A stretch of 47,187 nt of DNA. Source: an uncultured Rhodothermaceae bacterium. GTDB lineage: Bacteria > Bacteroidota > Rhodothermia > Rhodothermales > Salinibacteraceae. Positions 8,762 to 17,213 of this stretch are shown here, one piece after another (the stretch's first letter is position 1; every line of letters begins with the position of its first letter). Under the pieces are notes generated by a model. It did not search any database and was not told where the DNA came from. It saw nothing but the letters and a program-made list of their open reading frames with translations. The stretch spans positions 1 through 47,187 of the forward strand of contig CAJXLX010000013.1 in assembly GCA_913056335.1 (NCBI GenBank), read 5' to 3'. Position numbers and translations under genes: made by a program.

Positions 8762-9748
8762 TTATGCATTGTGCCCTGATGATACGTTAGTCCCCCGGCG
8801 CTTCCCCGAGAGCGACCCAGCTTCTACAAAGATGTATTTGATTTCGGGGTGGGCGGTGCGCACCGCATCCTCAAGCGCATCGATAGTACGAGAAATATCG
8901 GTCGTGGTACGGTCTGCTTCAAAGTTGACCTCCATATTCAGCACCAGGTTGTACGGGCCCATGTGCAGCGTAAGAACGCGGCCCAGCGCAGCCACGCCCG
9001 GCTGTTCATTAGCAATAGCGCGCACACTTGCTTGCACATCAGGGTGTGCGGCCTCCCCCACAAGCAGTTTTTTGCTCTCCCACGCCAGAAACGCGGCCAC
9101 CGAAAACAGAATCAGCCCAATCGCCATCGAGGCAATGCCGTCGAGAATAGGCATCTCCAGCAGATGCGCCAAGTGTACGCCCACAAGCGCTACGATGAGT
9201 CCGGCCATGGCGGCGCTGTCTTCGAACAGCACGGTAACAGTCGTGGGGTCTTTGCTGGTGCGTACGGCGTCCCAGAAGTTGGTACTGCCGCGCTGCAGGT
9301 TGAACTCGTTCCACGCCGTGCGAAATGCCAGCGCCTCAAACACGATGGCTGCGCTCAGCACAATCGTGTTTAGCGTGAGCCCGCCAATGGTGACCCCAAA
9401 GATCGTAGCGCTGCCGGTGGCGCCATGCCCCGGATCGAGCGTGTGCAGCAAGCCTTCGTAGAACGAGAATCCTCCGCCCAGCCCAAAAATCAGAATGGCG
9501 ACAACGAGCGTGTAGAAGTAGAGCGCCTTGCCGTATCCATACGGGTGCGTGTCATCGGGCGGGCGCTGGCTGCGCCGAATCCCCAGCAGCAACAGCCCGC
9601 CGTTCCCCGTGTCCACCAGCGAGTGGATGCCCTCGGCCAGCATCGCAGAGCTGCCGCTGACCGCTGCCCCCAGAAATTTGGTGACAGCAATCGCAAAGTT
9701 ACCTAAGATGGCGGCGTAGATGGCTTTCTTGGATGAGGCCATAAACAA
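8762..9748 (-). CDS. Cation diffusion facilitator family transporter
   Basis: The 328-residue protein has about six transmembrane helices followed by a cytoplasmic ZT-dimer-like domain (VRAIANEQPGVAALGRVLTLHMGPYNLVLNMEVNF). Helix 2 has the metal site pattern HSLVD (His42, Asp46 within AEGIHSLVDTGN), and a later helix carries PILDGIASMAIGLILF. CDF proteins export Zn2+, Fe2+, Co2+ or Mn2+ in exchange for protons. The His/Asp rather than Asp/Asp pair in helix 2 is compatible with Zn2+ but does not fix specificity. Start ambiguity: Met1 or Met3. The gene ends 69 bases before the hypothetical gene at 8692 on the same strand. Confidence 0.93.
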   Translation of the reverse strand: MFMASSKKAIYAAILGNFAIAVTKFLGAAVSGSSAMLAEGIHSLVDTGNGGLLLLGIRRSQRPPDDTHPYGYGKALYFYTLVVAILIFGLGGGFSFYEGLLHTLDPGHGATGSATIFGVTIGGLTLNTIVLSAAIVFEALAFRTAWNEFNLQRGSTNFWDAVRTSKDPTTVTVLFEDSAAMAGLIVALVGVHLAHLLEMPILDGIASMAIGLILFSVAAFLAWESKKLLVGEAAHPDVQASVRAIANEQPGVAALGRVLTLHMGPYNLVLNMEVNFEADRTTTDISRTIDALEDAVRTAHPEIKYIFVEAGSLSGKRRGTNVSSGHNA

Positions 9749-9857
9749 CGTGTGCTAACGAGCGGAGCAGACGAACGCTCGAAAGGATACGGGATAGCGC
9801 GCTCCTGTGCAATGTCTCCCTGGATCCACACGCCAGCTGCTGCACTGCGCGCAGCGG

Positions 9858-11735
9858 TCACCCCCGATACGCATCAGCGTCAATGCCCAAGCGGTCCATG
9901 CGCGAAAGCAAGGTAGTGCGCTTAATGTCGAGCAGGGCGGCAGCCCCGTCTGGGCCGCCCACCGTGCCGCCCGTCGCCTTGAGCGCGCGAATGATGTGCT
10001 GACGCTGCGCTTGCTGAAGCGTGGGCAGTTCGTCGGCGTTGGTGTGGTTGGTGGCATGCTGCTGCGTAATGGAGAGGTTATCGGCGCGGATCAGCCCATC
10101 TTCCGCCAGGATCACGGCACGCTCCATGATGTTGGCCAGTTCGCGCACATTGCCAGGCCAGTCGTAGGCCTTGAGCACCGCCATGGCGCTGGGACTTACG
10201 CCCTCGATGGACCTGCCCATGCGCTGTGCAAACAGCGTTCGGAAGTGCTCCACCAGCAGCGGGATGTCGGAGCGGCGATCGCGGAGCGGAGGCAGATTGA
10301 TCGGGAAGATGTTGAGGCGAAAGTACAGATCCGACCGGAAGCGGCCCTCCTCCACAGCCTGTTCGAGGTCCACATTCGTTGCCGCGATGATCCGCGTATC
10401 CACCTGAATGGTTCGGCTTCCCCCCACGCGCTCAAACTCTTGTTCTTGCAGCACTCGCAGCAGCTTTGACTGGGTAGACATCGCCAGTTCGCCGATTTCG
10501 TCGAGGAAGAGCGTGCCCTCGTCAGCCAGTTCGAAGCGCCCCACGCGCTGCTCCGAGGCGCCGGTAAACGCTCCTTTTTCGTGACCGAACAGCTCGCTTT
10601 CAATAAGGTCGGGGGCGAGTGCGGAGCAGTTCACTTTTACGAGCACATTGTCGGCGCGTGGACTGCGTTCGTGTACGGCGCGGGCCACGAGTTCTTTACC
10701 GGTACCCGTCTGGCCGCATACGAGCACGGTGGTGTCGGTGCTCGCCACCTGGTCGATCGCGGTGAACACCTCGTGCATGGGCGGCGAGGTGCCCACGATG
10801 GTCTCGAAGCCCTTTTCGCTGCGGATCTCTTCTTGCAGGTATTGCTTTTCGGAAGCCAGTTGGGAGACGGCGGCCTCCGCCTGCGCTCGGGCGTCAATGT
10901 CGCGCAAGATGAGTAGGTGCTGGGTGGCTCCATTGGGCAGCGGCAGCGGACTGATGGTGGCCTCGACCGGAAACGTATTGCCCGAGGCGCGGCGCGCCTG
11001 AATCCCCTCGGAGGCCGCCAGATAGCGCCCTTCGGCGTCGGCGTCTTGCTGCAAGTAGTCGGCCAGCAGCGCGTCGAACTCGTCCGTGAGGAAGCGCGTG
11101 AGTGGCTGCCCACACGCATCGGCGGCAGAGCATGCAAAGATGGATTCGGCCGCCGGGTTGAAGAGCGTAATGGTGCGGTCCGCCTCGATGTTGATGATGG
11201 CGTCGATCGCCGAATCCACAATGGTCGACAGGCGCTGCTGGCTCTCGCGCAGAGCGGCGGTGCGCTCTTTTACCGTCTGCTCCAGCGCGTCGTGGGCCTG
11301 TCGCAGCGCGGCTTCGGCTTCCTGGCGAGCGCGGCGCTCCTCGGCCTCACGCAGGGCCCGCTTCACCGCCGGCCCCAGCCGCGAGAGCGTGTCTTTGAGC
11401 ACGTAGTCGGTCGCGCCCTGCTTCAGCGTTTCGATGGCGCGCTCCTCGCCAATGGCCCCCGACACAAAAACCACGGGCACGGTGGGGTAGCGCTCCTGCA
11501 CCATACGCAGCGCCGTAAGCCCATCGAACGTGGGCAGCGAGTAGTCGGCCAGCACAATGTCGGGCGGGCCGTTGTCGAGCGCGGCCTTGAAGTCGGCCTT
11601 CGTATCTACTCGCTGCACCGCGCCGGTAATGCCGTCGGCACGTAGCTGATGGCGAATGAGTTCAGCGTCGGTAGCCACGTCCTCAAGCAGCAGCACGTTG
11701 AGCGCGTTCCACGAGGGCGGGGCAGCATCGGGCAT
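9858..11735 (-). CDS. Response regulator with PAS domain and sigma-54 activator domain
   Basis: The 625-residue domain order is: receiver (about 13-125; phospho-acceptor Asp64 in VLADYSLP); a coiled coil (about 135-185); PAS (about 186-290); AAA+ sigma-54 interaction domain (about 320-545) with Walker [10 protein letters not shown], the sigma-54-contacting GAFTGA loop near 388 and a [13 protein letters not shown] Walker B; and a C-terminal Fis-type helix-turn-helix. NtrC-type proteins bind enhancer sites and drive open-complex formation by sigma-54 polymerase. Oddities are the PAS insert between receiver and AAA+, and Gln instead of the usual Glu in Walker A. It is last in a three-gene operon with a receiver-only protein and a histidine kinase, which probably phosphorylates it. 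The DNA targets are unknown. Confidence 0.94.
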   Translation of the reverse strand: MPDAAPPSWNALNVLLLEDVATDAELIRHQLRADGITGAVQRVDTKADFKAALDNGPPDIVLADYSLPTFDGLTALRMVQERYPTVPVVFVSGAIGEERAIETLKQGATDYVLKDTLSRLGPAVKRALREAEERRARQEAEAALRQAHDALEQTVKERTAALRESQQRLSTIVDSAIDAIINIEADRTITLFNPAAESIFACSAADACGQPLTRFLTDEFDALLADYLQQDADAEGRYLAASEGIQARRASGNTFPVEATISPLPLPNGATQHLLILRDIDARAQAEAAVSQLASEKQYLQEEIRSEKGFETIVGTSPPMHEVFTAIDQVASTDTTVLVCGQTGTGKELVARAVHERSPRADNVLVKVNCSALAPDLIESELFGHEKGAFTGASEQRVGRFELADEGTLFLDEIGELAMSTQSKLLRVLQEQEFERVGGSRTIQVDTRIIAATNVDLEQAVEEGRFRSDLYFRLNIFPINLPPLRDRRSDIPLLVEHFRTLFAQRMGRSIEGVSPSAMAVLKAYDWPGNVRELANIMERAVILAEDGLIRADNLSITQQHATNHTNADELPTLQQAQRQHIIRALKATGGTVGGPDGAAALLDIKRTTLLSRMDRLGIDADAYRG

Positions 11736-11789
11736 AGCAGGGCGGGTTGGAGATGCGAAAGACAGGGGCAGGACACAGATGGTACGCTG

Positions 11790-12209
11790 CTAACACACCG
11801 TTTGATTGGTCGAGATCCAGTAGCGCCCAATCTGCTGTACGGTGTCGGTAAACTGCTCAAAATCGACCGGTTTCACCACGTAGCTGTTCACGCCCAGATC
11901 GTAGCAACGCGTGAGGTCTTGCTGCTCCTGCGAGGAGGTGAGCGCAATGACGGGGATGCACTGCGTACCCTCATCCGACTTGAGGGCTTCGAGCACCTCC
12001 AGCCCGCTCACTTTAGGCAGTTTCAGGTCGAGCAGGATGAGCTTCGGGGGCGTGTCGTGGTCTGACGCATCCTCAAACAGATACCGGAGCGCCTCGGCTC
12101 CATCACGCAGGTGCATCACGTCTTCGTCGAGCCCCAGTTCGCGGAGCGCACGCAGCGTGAGCTCGGCGTCGTAGGGCTGGTCTTCGATGAGTACAATGGA
12201 GCGATGCAT
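11790..12209 (-). CDS. Single-domain response regulator (CheY/Rcp1-like)
   Basis: The product of about 139 residues is essentially one receiver domain: acidic pocket IEDQPYDAE, phospho-acceptor Asp in LILLDLKLPKVSG, Thr/Ser switch in IALTSSQEQQD and Lys in VVKPVDFEQF. The spacing and the insert EDASDHDTPPK match the Rcp1 group that partners phytochrome-like kinases. ATG at 12209 (MHRSIVLIEDQ) is chosen over an upstream in-frame codon because the beta-1 strand follows at once. It lies 51 bases after the kinase and 54 before the sigma-54 activator on the same strand, so it probably relays or buffers phosphate between them. Confidence 0.92.
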   Translation of the reverse strand: MHRSIVLIEDQPYDAELTLRALRELGLDEDVMHLRDGAEALRYLFEDASDHDTPPKLILLDLKLPKVSGLEVLEALKSDEGTQCIPVIALTSSQEQQDLTRCYDLGVNSYVVKPVDFEQFTDTVQQIGRYWISTNQTVC

Positions 12210-12260
12210 AGGGTACAACACAGGCAATAGGGAAACAGCAACGCAAGCAGGTGCTCCGAA

Positions 12261-14384
12261 TCAGGGCGAGGTCGCCCCTTCTTTGGGCAGGGTAAACGTG
12301 AAGGTGGCGCCTGCGCCGACAGTGCCTTGCGCCGCCACATGGCCCCCGTGGCGCTGCACCACACGCTCCACAATAGCGAGTCCGACGCCCGTGCCCTCAA
12401 AGGCATCATCGTCGTGCAGGCGCTGAAACACGCCAAACAGCTTATCGGCGTAGGTCATGTCGAACCCGGCCCCGTTGTCTTCAATAATGTAGGTGGGCAC
12501 GTTGGCTTCGGTATCGGACGTGATGCGAATGCGGGCGGGGGTTTCGTCTTGCGTGAACTTGACTGCGTTTGCAAGCAGATTTGTGAGCGCCTGCCGCACC
12601 ATCGAGCGATCGCCACAAGTGATGGGGAGCGTCTCTCGCTCAAACGCGAGGTCGCGGTCGGGATGCGCCCGGATTAGCTCATCGATGACATCGTCGGCCA
12701 ACTCCTCCATGTTGATGGGTCCTGATCGCATGTCGCGACTGCCCAGACGTGACAGGGCCAGCAGGTCGTCGATAAGCTGTCCCATGCGCTGGGCGCTCTC
12801 CACGATAACGCCGAGGAGGCGCTGCCCTTCGTCGTCGAGCTGGTCGCTGTGGGCATTGAGCAGCATCCGCGAGAAGCCGTCGACGGCCCGCAGCGGCGTG
12901 CGCAGGTCGTGCGACACCGAGTAGGTGAACGACTCCAGTTCTTTCGTGCGCTCTTCTACACGCTGCTCCAGGCGTTCGGTATGCTGCTGTACCTGCTCTA
13001 AAAGCTGCGCCTGACGCAGCGCAATGGTGAGCTGATCGGTTACCTCTTGGGCGATGCGCTGCTCTTGCTCGGTGAAGCAGCCGGGGTCCTCAGTCCCCAG
13101 ATTTACGATGCCAATCAGTGTATCGTCCATGCGCATTGCCAGCGTCATGAACGCCCAGATGCCTTCCTCACGAAGCTGCTGAATCAGCGGAGTCTGATTC
13201 ACAGAGCGGATGTCTTCTACAACATGCAGATCATGCTCCAGTGCTGTCTCGGCAAATTGAAAGTGGGAGAGCGGTACGTTCACGCCACTGTCGAGCATCG
13301 ACTCGCCATCGCTGTAGCGGGCCAGTACAGTGCCCTCGTTAGCGCTGCGGTCGATGAGCGCTACACTCGACCGGCTGCACGGCACCAGATGGTGCAGCCG
13401 CTTCATAGCAGCCTGTGCGATGTCCGCAGGCGACTGCGCCTGCAGAATGGCCTGGTCGATGTCGCGCAGCACCTCCAAGCGGCGCGTGTAGAGCTCCAGC
13501 TGCTGCTCGCGCTCTTTGCGTGCGGTGATGTCTTCGCAAATGCAGGTGAGTCCGCCATCGTCGAGCGGAGTAAGCGTCAGGTATACCGGAAACGTACTGC
13601 CGTCGCGGCGCAGCCCCGTGAGGTCACCGCTCCACTGCTCACCTGCATCGAGCGCCGGGAAGATTTCGTCTTCGATGTATGCCTGCTCGTGCTCGTTGTA
13701 TAGGATGCGCCAGCTCGCGCCAATCAGCTCTTCGGGGTCGTCATAGCCGTAGATCGTGGCATGCGCCTGGTTCGCATAACGAAAATCGCCGTTGGGGGCA
13801 TGAATGGACATCCCAGCCATGGCCGCGTCCATCGCCGCGAGTTGGCGTTGCTGCTGCTCTTGCACCGCGCGCCGCTCTTTCACTTCAGCCCGCAGTTCCG
13901 CGTTTACGCGCTCCAGCTCAGCGGTGCGTGCCTCCACCCGCGAGGCCAGCGCCTCCTGGTTGGTCTCCAGCTTCGCCTGCATCCGCTTACGGTCGGTAAT
14001 ATCGGTTACAATCGACTGAAACCGGACGATGGTGCCGTCTTCGTCGTGGACTGGGCGCACGGTAAGATGCACCCAGAGGGCGCTACCATCGGCGCAAGCC
14101 ATGCGCATCTCCACTTTTTCGACCGGTTCGCCCTGCTGCACGGTCTGAAGCACCTGGAGCGCCCGAGTGCGCCCCTCGGCACCGGGCGGATAGATGGTGA
14201 GCACAGACTGCCCAATTAGGGCATCGCGCTCGTAGCCCAGCAGGTTGGCTGCATAGGGATTGAGCATCTGGATGTATCCGCCCTGCGACACCGAGAAATA
14301 AGCCACAGGAGCCGTTTCATACAGCGCCTGGTAATCGGGCGTGGTCGTTGAACGATCGGATACGGAGGACGGGACCGAAGACAT
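12261..14384 (-). CDS. Soluble sensor histidine kinase (PAS-PAS-GAF-HisKA-HATPase)
   Basis: About 707 residues from the ATG at 14384. Two PAS/PAC domains (about 20-135 and 180-300, with YFSVSQGGYIQMLNPYAANLLGY and MSIHAPNGDFRYANQAHATIYGYDDP) are separated by a coiled coil. A GAF domain follows (about 325-470), then HisKA with the phosphorylated His in SYSVSHDLRTPLRAVDG (near 492) and HATPase_c with N box LLANAVKF, G1 EDNGAGFD and G2 GTGVGLAIVERVV. There is no transmembrane segment, so it senses an internal signal or a bound ligand; the kinase half resembles bacteriophytochrome-type kinases. It heads the operon with the two response regulators and faces an ECF sigma factor divergently across about 430 bases. 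Confidence 0.94.
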   Translation of the reverse strand: MSSVPSSVSDRSTTTPDYQALYETAPVAYFSVSQGGYIQMLNPYAANLLGYERDALIGQSVLTIYPPGAEGRTRALQVLQTVQQGEPVEKVEMRMACADGSALWVHLTVRPVHDEDGTIVRFQSIVTDITDRKRMQAKLETNQEALASRVEARTAELERVNAELRAEVKERRAVQEQQQRQLAAMDAAMAGMSIHAPNGDFRYANQAHATIYGYDDPEELIGASWRILYNEHEQAYIEDEIFPALDAGEQWSGDLTGLRRDGSTFPVYLTLTPLDDGGLTCICEDITARKEREQQLELYTRRLEVLRDIDQAILQAQSPADIAQAAMKRLHHLVPCSRSSVALIDRSANEGTVLARYSDGESMLDSGVNVPLSHFQFAETALEHDLHVVEDIRSVNQTPLIQQLREEGIWAFMTLAMRMDDTLIGIVNLGTEDPGCFTEQEQRIAQEVTDQLTIALRQAQLLEQVQQHTERLEQRVEERTKELESFTYSVSHDLRTPLRAVDGFSRMLLNAHSDQLDDEGQRLLGVIVESAQRMGQLIDDLLALSRLGSRDMRSGPINMEELADDVIDELIRAHPDRDLAFERETLPITCGDRSMVRQALTNLLANAVKFTQDETPARIRITSDTEANVPTYIIEDNGAGFDMTYADKLFGVFQRLHDDDAFEGTGVGLAIVERVVQRHGGHVAAQGTVGAGATFTFTLPKEGATSP

Positions 14385-14820
14385 AGGCGAAGAGCCAACG
14401 TTCAGGCAAAAGAGATCCAGCAAGGCAGTTCGACAAGCCGCACACAGTCACAATCTTCTGTGGCTTGGGCGTATGGGCGTACTGTGTGCGCGGCGCGGTG
14501 GGGGCGTTACACGAGGGCTGACGTGCTTGGACCTTGTTCTGTTTGTGCGAGCGCACCGTTCGGCCTGTAAGCGTACCCCGCTTCGTCCCAGCACGTTCTC
14601 GGAAACGCTCACTTGCATGCCGACATATCAACATCACCGTCGATATATCGACGAAAAGCGAGATGGCGCGCACTCACTCTAATCAATACTTTATTTCTAT
14701 AAGTTGATTTTAAACAAATAGATACTGCATCAAATAAAGAGAAAACGATGGTGTGGCATGCAATTGTCATGTGTATAGGGCGATGATCGCTTGCATCCGC
14801 CCACTGACTTCTCTGCTACC
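14385..14820. other. Divergent intergenic region, kinase operon / ECF sigma gene
   Basis: About 436 bases lie between divergent starts. The left part is GC-rich. A perfect palindrome is at 14638-14653, with a degenerate copy at 14619-14632. From 14680 to 14750 the sequence becomes AT-rich, with CTTTATTT at 14689-14696 mirrored by AAATAAAG at 14732-14739, a likely promoter zone for the ECF sigma gene. No gene or RNA was recognised. Confidence 0.5.
14619..14653. promoter_or_regulatory. Putative operator: palindrome with a second half-match copy
   Basis: CGTCGATATATCGACG at 14638-14653 is a perfect 16-base palindrome. GCCGACATATCAAC at 14619-14632 matches its inner 14 bases at 11 positions, and the two centres are 20 bases apart, two turns of the helix. 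This geometry suits a dimeric regulator binding cooperatively between the kinase operon and the ECF sigma gene. The cognate protein is unknown. Confidence 0.55.
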
Positions 14821-15441
14821 ATGCCTACTGCCGCATCCCCAACAACTGGACACCTCACCGACGAGCAGCTTGGTGCATTTCAGGCGCGCGCCCCGGAAGC
14901 CATTGAGCGGTGGGTCTACGGCAACCGCTCGTTCATTCTCGGCGTGCTGCAGCGCTACTCCAAAAACACGGAGGTGGCGCAAGACCTGCTACAGGAAACG
15001 TTCTTTCAAGCGATCCGAAGTGCACCTCGGTTTCGCGGCTCTTCGAAGGTCACCACGTGGCTTTACAGCATCGCGAAGAACGTGGCGCTGCAGCGCGGGC
15101 GCATGGACAATCGCTATGCACACGTTGAAGACGACGCGCTGAATCGTATGGTATCGTCCACGCATGGTCCAGCATTTGGCACAGATGCACCGCCCTCGCC
15201 TATGGGTAGCGCGGTGCACAACGAGGAGAAACAGCTGCTCTACGATGCGTTGCGCGAACTGCCCGATTCATACCGTCAGATCATTGCGCTGCGCGACTTG
15301 CAGGAACTGTCGACCGATGAGGTGGCCGAAGCACTCGACATTACCCCCGGCAATGCCCGCGTGCGCTTGCACCGTGCCCGCAAGCGCCTGCGCACTGTGC
15401 TCGCTCCGCACGTTGACGACACCTACCGCTGGGCGTCTTAA
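14821..15441 (+). CDS. ECF-type RNA polymerase sigma factor
   Basis: The 206-residue protein contains region 2 (about 45-95; AQDLLQETFFQAIRSAPRF, TTWLYSIAKNVALQ) and region 4 (about 143-195; LRELPDSYRQIIALRDLQEL, STDEVAEALDITPGNARVRLHRARKRL), typical of extracytoplasmic-function sigma factors. The ATG at 14821 is preferred to an in-frame TTG at 14791. No gene of clear anti-sigma type follows; the next reading frame, at 15579, is soluble and HTH-like. It is transcribed divergently from the histidine kinase operon, across a region with a strong palindrome, so the two may be linked in regulation. The regulon is unknown. Confidence 0.93.
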   Translation: MPTAASPTTGHLTDEQLGAFQARAPEAIERWVYGNRSFILGVLQRYSKNTEVAQDLLQETFFQAIRSAPRFRGSSKVTTWLYSIAKNVALQRGRMDNRYAHVEDDALNRMVSSTHGPAFGTDAPPSPMGSAVHNEEKQLLYDALRELPDSYRQIIALRDLQELSTDEVAEALDITPGNARVRLHRARKRLRTVLAPHVDDTYRWAS

Positions 15442-15578
15442 CGTAACGAAGTGCCGATAGAGCGCGACTTATTAGATACACGAGTGCACTGGATGCTCTG
15501 CGGCATGATTGCTGCTCTGCTCTCGTGTAGAAATCATATACTTCACTCTGTATCTTTCACGCTACCCGAGGTGCGATT

Positions 15579-15845
15579 ATGGATTGTCCAAATACCCCCC
15601 TTCGTATCGCAGAGGATGGCGAAGTCGTTGGCCTGCTATGTCAGGTGGCACGTGCCTTTAACATGACGCGCAGCGCGGTGCTCAACTGCTTACGCGATCA
15701 CGCTCCTGAAGCGGTTATTCTGAGCGCAGGCAAAGGCCTCGACCGGTTACTGATTATGGATGCCAATGCTGTGCAGGCGCTGCGCGACTACGCCCAGTCA
15801 ACAACCGCTCCCCTGCGCGTGTCGGCTGATGCAGCGTTGATCTGA
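15579..15845 (+). CDS. Small HTH-like hypothetical protein
   Basis: The 88-residue product has a predicted helix-turn-helix-like stretch VARAFNMTRSAVLNCLRDH near the middle and a C-terminal helix (DANAVQALRDYAQS). No family was recognised. The start is supported by GAGGTG five bases before the ATG, which is unusual for this window. It follows the ECF sigma gene by 137 bases on the same strand and precedes nuoH by 186. It may be a small DNA-binding regulator, but that rests only on the helical pattern. Confidence 0.5.
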   Translation: MDCPNTPLRIAEDGEVVGLLCQVARAFNMTRSAVLNCLRDHAPEAVILSAGKGLDRLLIMDANAVQALRDYAQSTTAPLRVSADAALI

Positions 15846-16031
15846 CGTTTTACGTGTGCTTGTACACCAGTGAACTCTCTCCGAAAACACCAGCCTGGCT
15901 TTGCATCCCCCCGGCATACGCTAACAGACGGTTGCACGCAGAACCTGCGGCTTGTACGTTTACAGTCTCCGCTCCGCACACGTGCCGGACGCTCCGGCTG
16001 CGGTGGATTCTGTTGAACTAACCCTGCCGTT

Positions 16032-17066
16032 ATGGAAATTTCGCTGCTCTCCACGTCTATCTTCGCGTTCCTTGTTGTGAATGCGATGCTGCTGTCGGCG
16101 TCGGTGCTGGTATATGCTGAGCGCCGCGTATCGGGCTTTATGCAGAATCGTCCGGGTCCCAACCGCGTGGGGCCGCTGGGCATTCTGCAGCCGTTTGCCG
16201 ACGTGCTCAAGTTCGTAATGAAGGAGGACATTCAGCCCGCGGCCTCCAACACGTTCATCCATGCGCTGGCCCCGGTGCTCATGGTGGTTATTGCCATGAG
16301 CGTAGCCGCACTCATCCCCTTTGCCGAAGGGGTCGTGCTGCTGGATATTGACGTGGGCGTGCTGATGGTGCTGGCCTTGACCTCGGTCACGGTGTATGGC
16401 ATCACCCTGGGCGGATGGAGCTCAAACAGCAAGTACTCGCTCCTGGGCGGCCTGCGCTCCGCCGCGCAGATGATCTCGTACGAACTGTCGATGGGCCTGG
16501 CTGTCATCTCGGTTGTCATCATTGCCGGCACGATGAGCCTGCCGGGCATCGTAGAAGATCAGGCCAGCGGCTGGGCTGTGCTTGGATGGAACGCCTTCCG
16601 CAATCCCGTAGGCTGCATTATCTTCATTGTAACCGCCTTTGCTGAAACCAACCGGGCGCCCTTCGACTTGCCCGAGGCCGAACAGGAACTGGTGGGCGGC
16701 TACCACACCGAGTACAGCGGGATGAAATTCGGCATGTTCTTCCTCGCCGAATACGTGAACTGGTTCGTGGCGTCGTTCATTATCGTCACCCTGTTCTTTG
16801 GCGGCTACCTTATTCCCTTTCAGCCGCTGCTCTTGGCCGCTGTCCCAGCGCTCGACGGCTCGCTGCTCCTTACGCTCTTGCAGTTTGGCAGCTTGATGCT
16901 GAAGGTCGCGTTCTTCGCATTCCTGTTCATCTGGGTCCGGTGGACGTTCCCGCGCTTCAAGTACAACCAGCTCATGGATCTGGGCTGGAAAAAGATGCTA
17001 CCCATCGCCCTGGCTAACACCGTTGTCATCGCCGTTGGTGTCGCCATCTTCCGGTCCATCTTTTAA
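16032..17066 (+). CDS. nuoH: NADH-quinone oxidoreductase subunit H
   Basis: The 344-residue membrane protein of about eight helices has the NuoH/ND1 signatures ERRVSGFMQNRPGPNRVGP near residues 30-50 and ETNRAPFDLPEAEQELVGGYHTEYSG near 203-230. NuoH is the membrane subunit next to the quinone cavity of respiratory complex I and joins the hydrophilic arm to the proton-pumping arm. Length is normal. The surprise is context: no other nuo gene lies on either side within the window (an HTH-like ORF before, a convergent patatin gene after), whereas nuoH is usually flanked by nuoG and nuoI. No SD is visible. Confidence 0.96.
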   Translation: MEISLLSTSIFAFLVVNAMLLSASVLVYAERRVSGFMQNRPGPNRVGPLGILQPFADVLKFVMKEDIQPAASNTFIHALAPVLMVVIAMSVAALIPFAEGVVLLDIDVGVLMVLALTSVTVYGITLGGWSSNSKYSLLGGLRSAAQMISYELSMGLAVISVVIIAGTMSLPGIVEDQASGWAVLGWNAFRNPVGCIIFIVTAFAETNRAPFDLPEAEQELVGGYHTEYSGMKFGMFFLAEYVNWFVASFIIVTLFFGGYLIPFQPLLLAAVPALDGSLLLTLLQFGSLMLKVAFFAFLFIWVRWTFPRFKYNQLMDLGWKKMLPIALANTVVIAVGVAIFRSIF

Positions 17067-17108
17067 CCACATCATGCTGCGCGGCATAGCGCGGCTCCTG
17101 AAAGCGAA

Positions 17109-17149
17109 AAGCGCCCCGACCTTGGCTTTGCTGCCAGGGTGGGGCGCTT
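17109..17149 (-). terminator. Intrinsic terminator between nuoH and patatin genes
   Basis: AAGCGCCCC at 17109-17117 pairs with GGGGCGCTT at 17141-17149, and the stem extends inward with CCTTGG/CCAGGG after a small bulge. On the minus strand it is followed by TTCGCTTTC, on the plus strand by GTGG. It lies between convergent nuoH (ends 17066) and the patatin gene (ends 17214), and best serves the patatin transcript. Confidence 0.7.
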
Positions 17150-17213
17150 GTGGTTGTGACAAACTGGAGGCCGCGTCCGTGTGCACGCATCATCCAGCAC
17201 GACGAACGGGTAC

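Noticed and set aside
14740-14790. Possible sigma-54 promoter before the ECF gene (TGGCATGCAATTGTC)
   Set aside because: The TGGC-N-TTGC spacing and the second half do not match the -24/-12 consensus.
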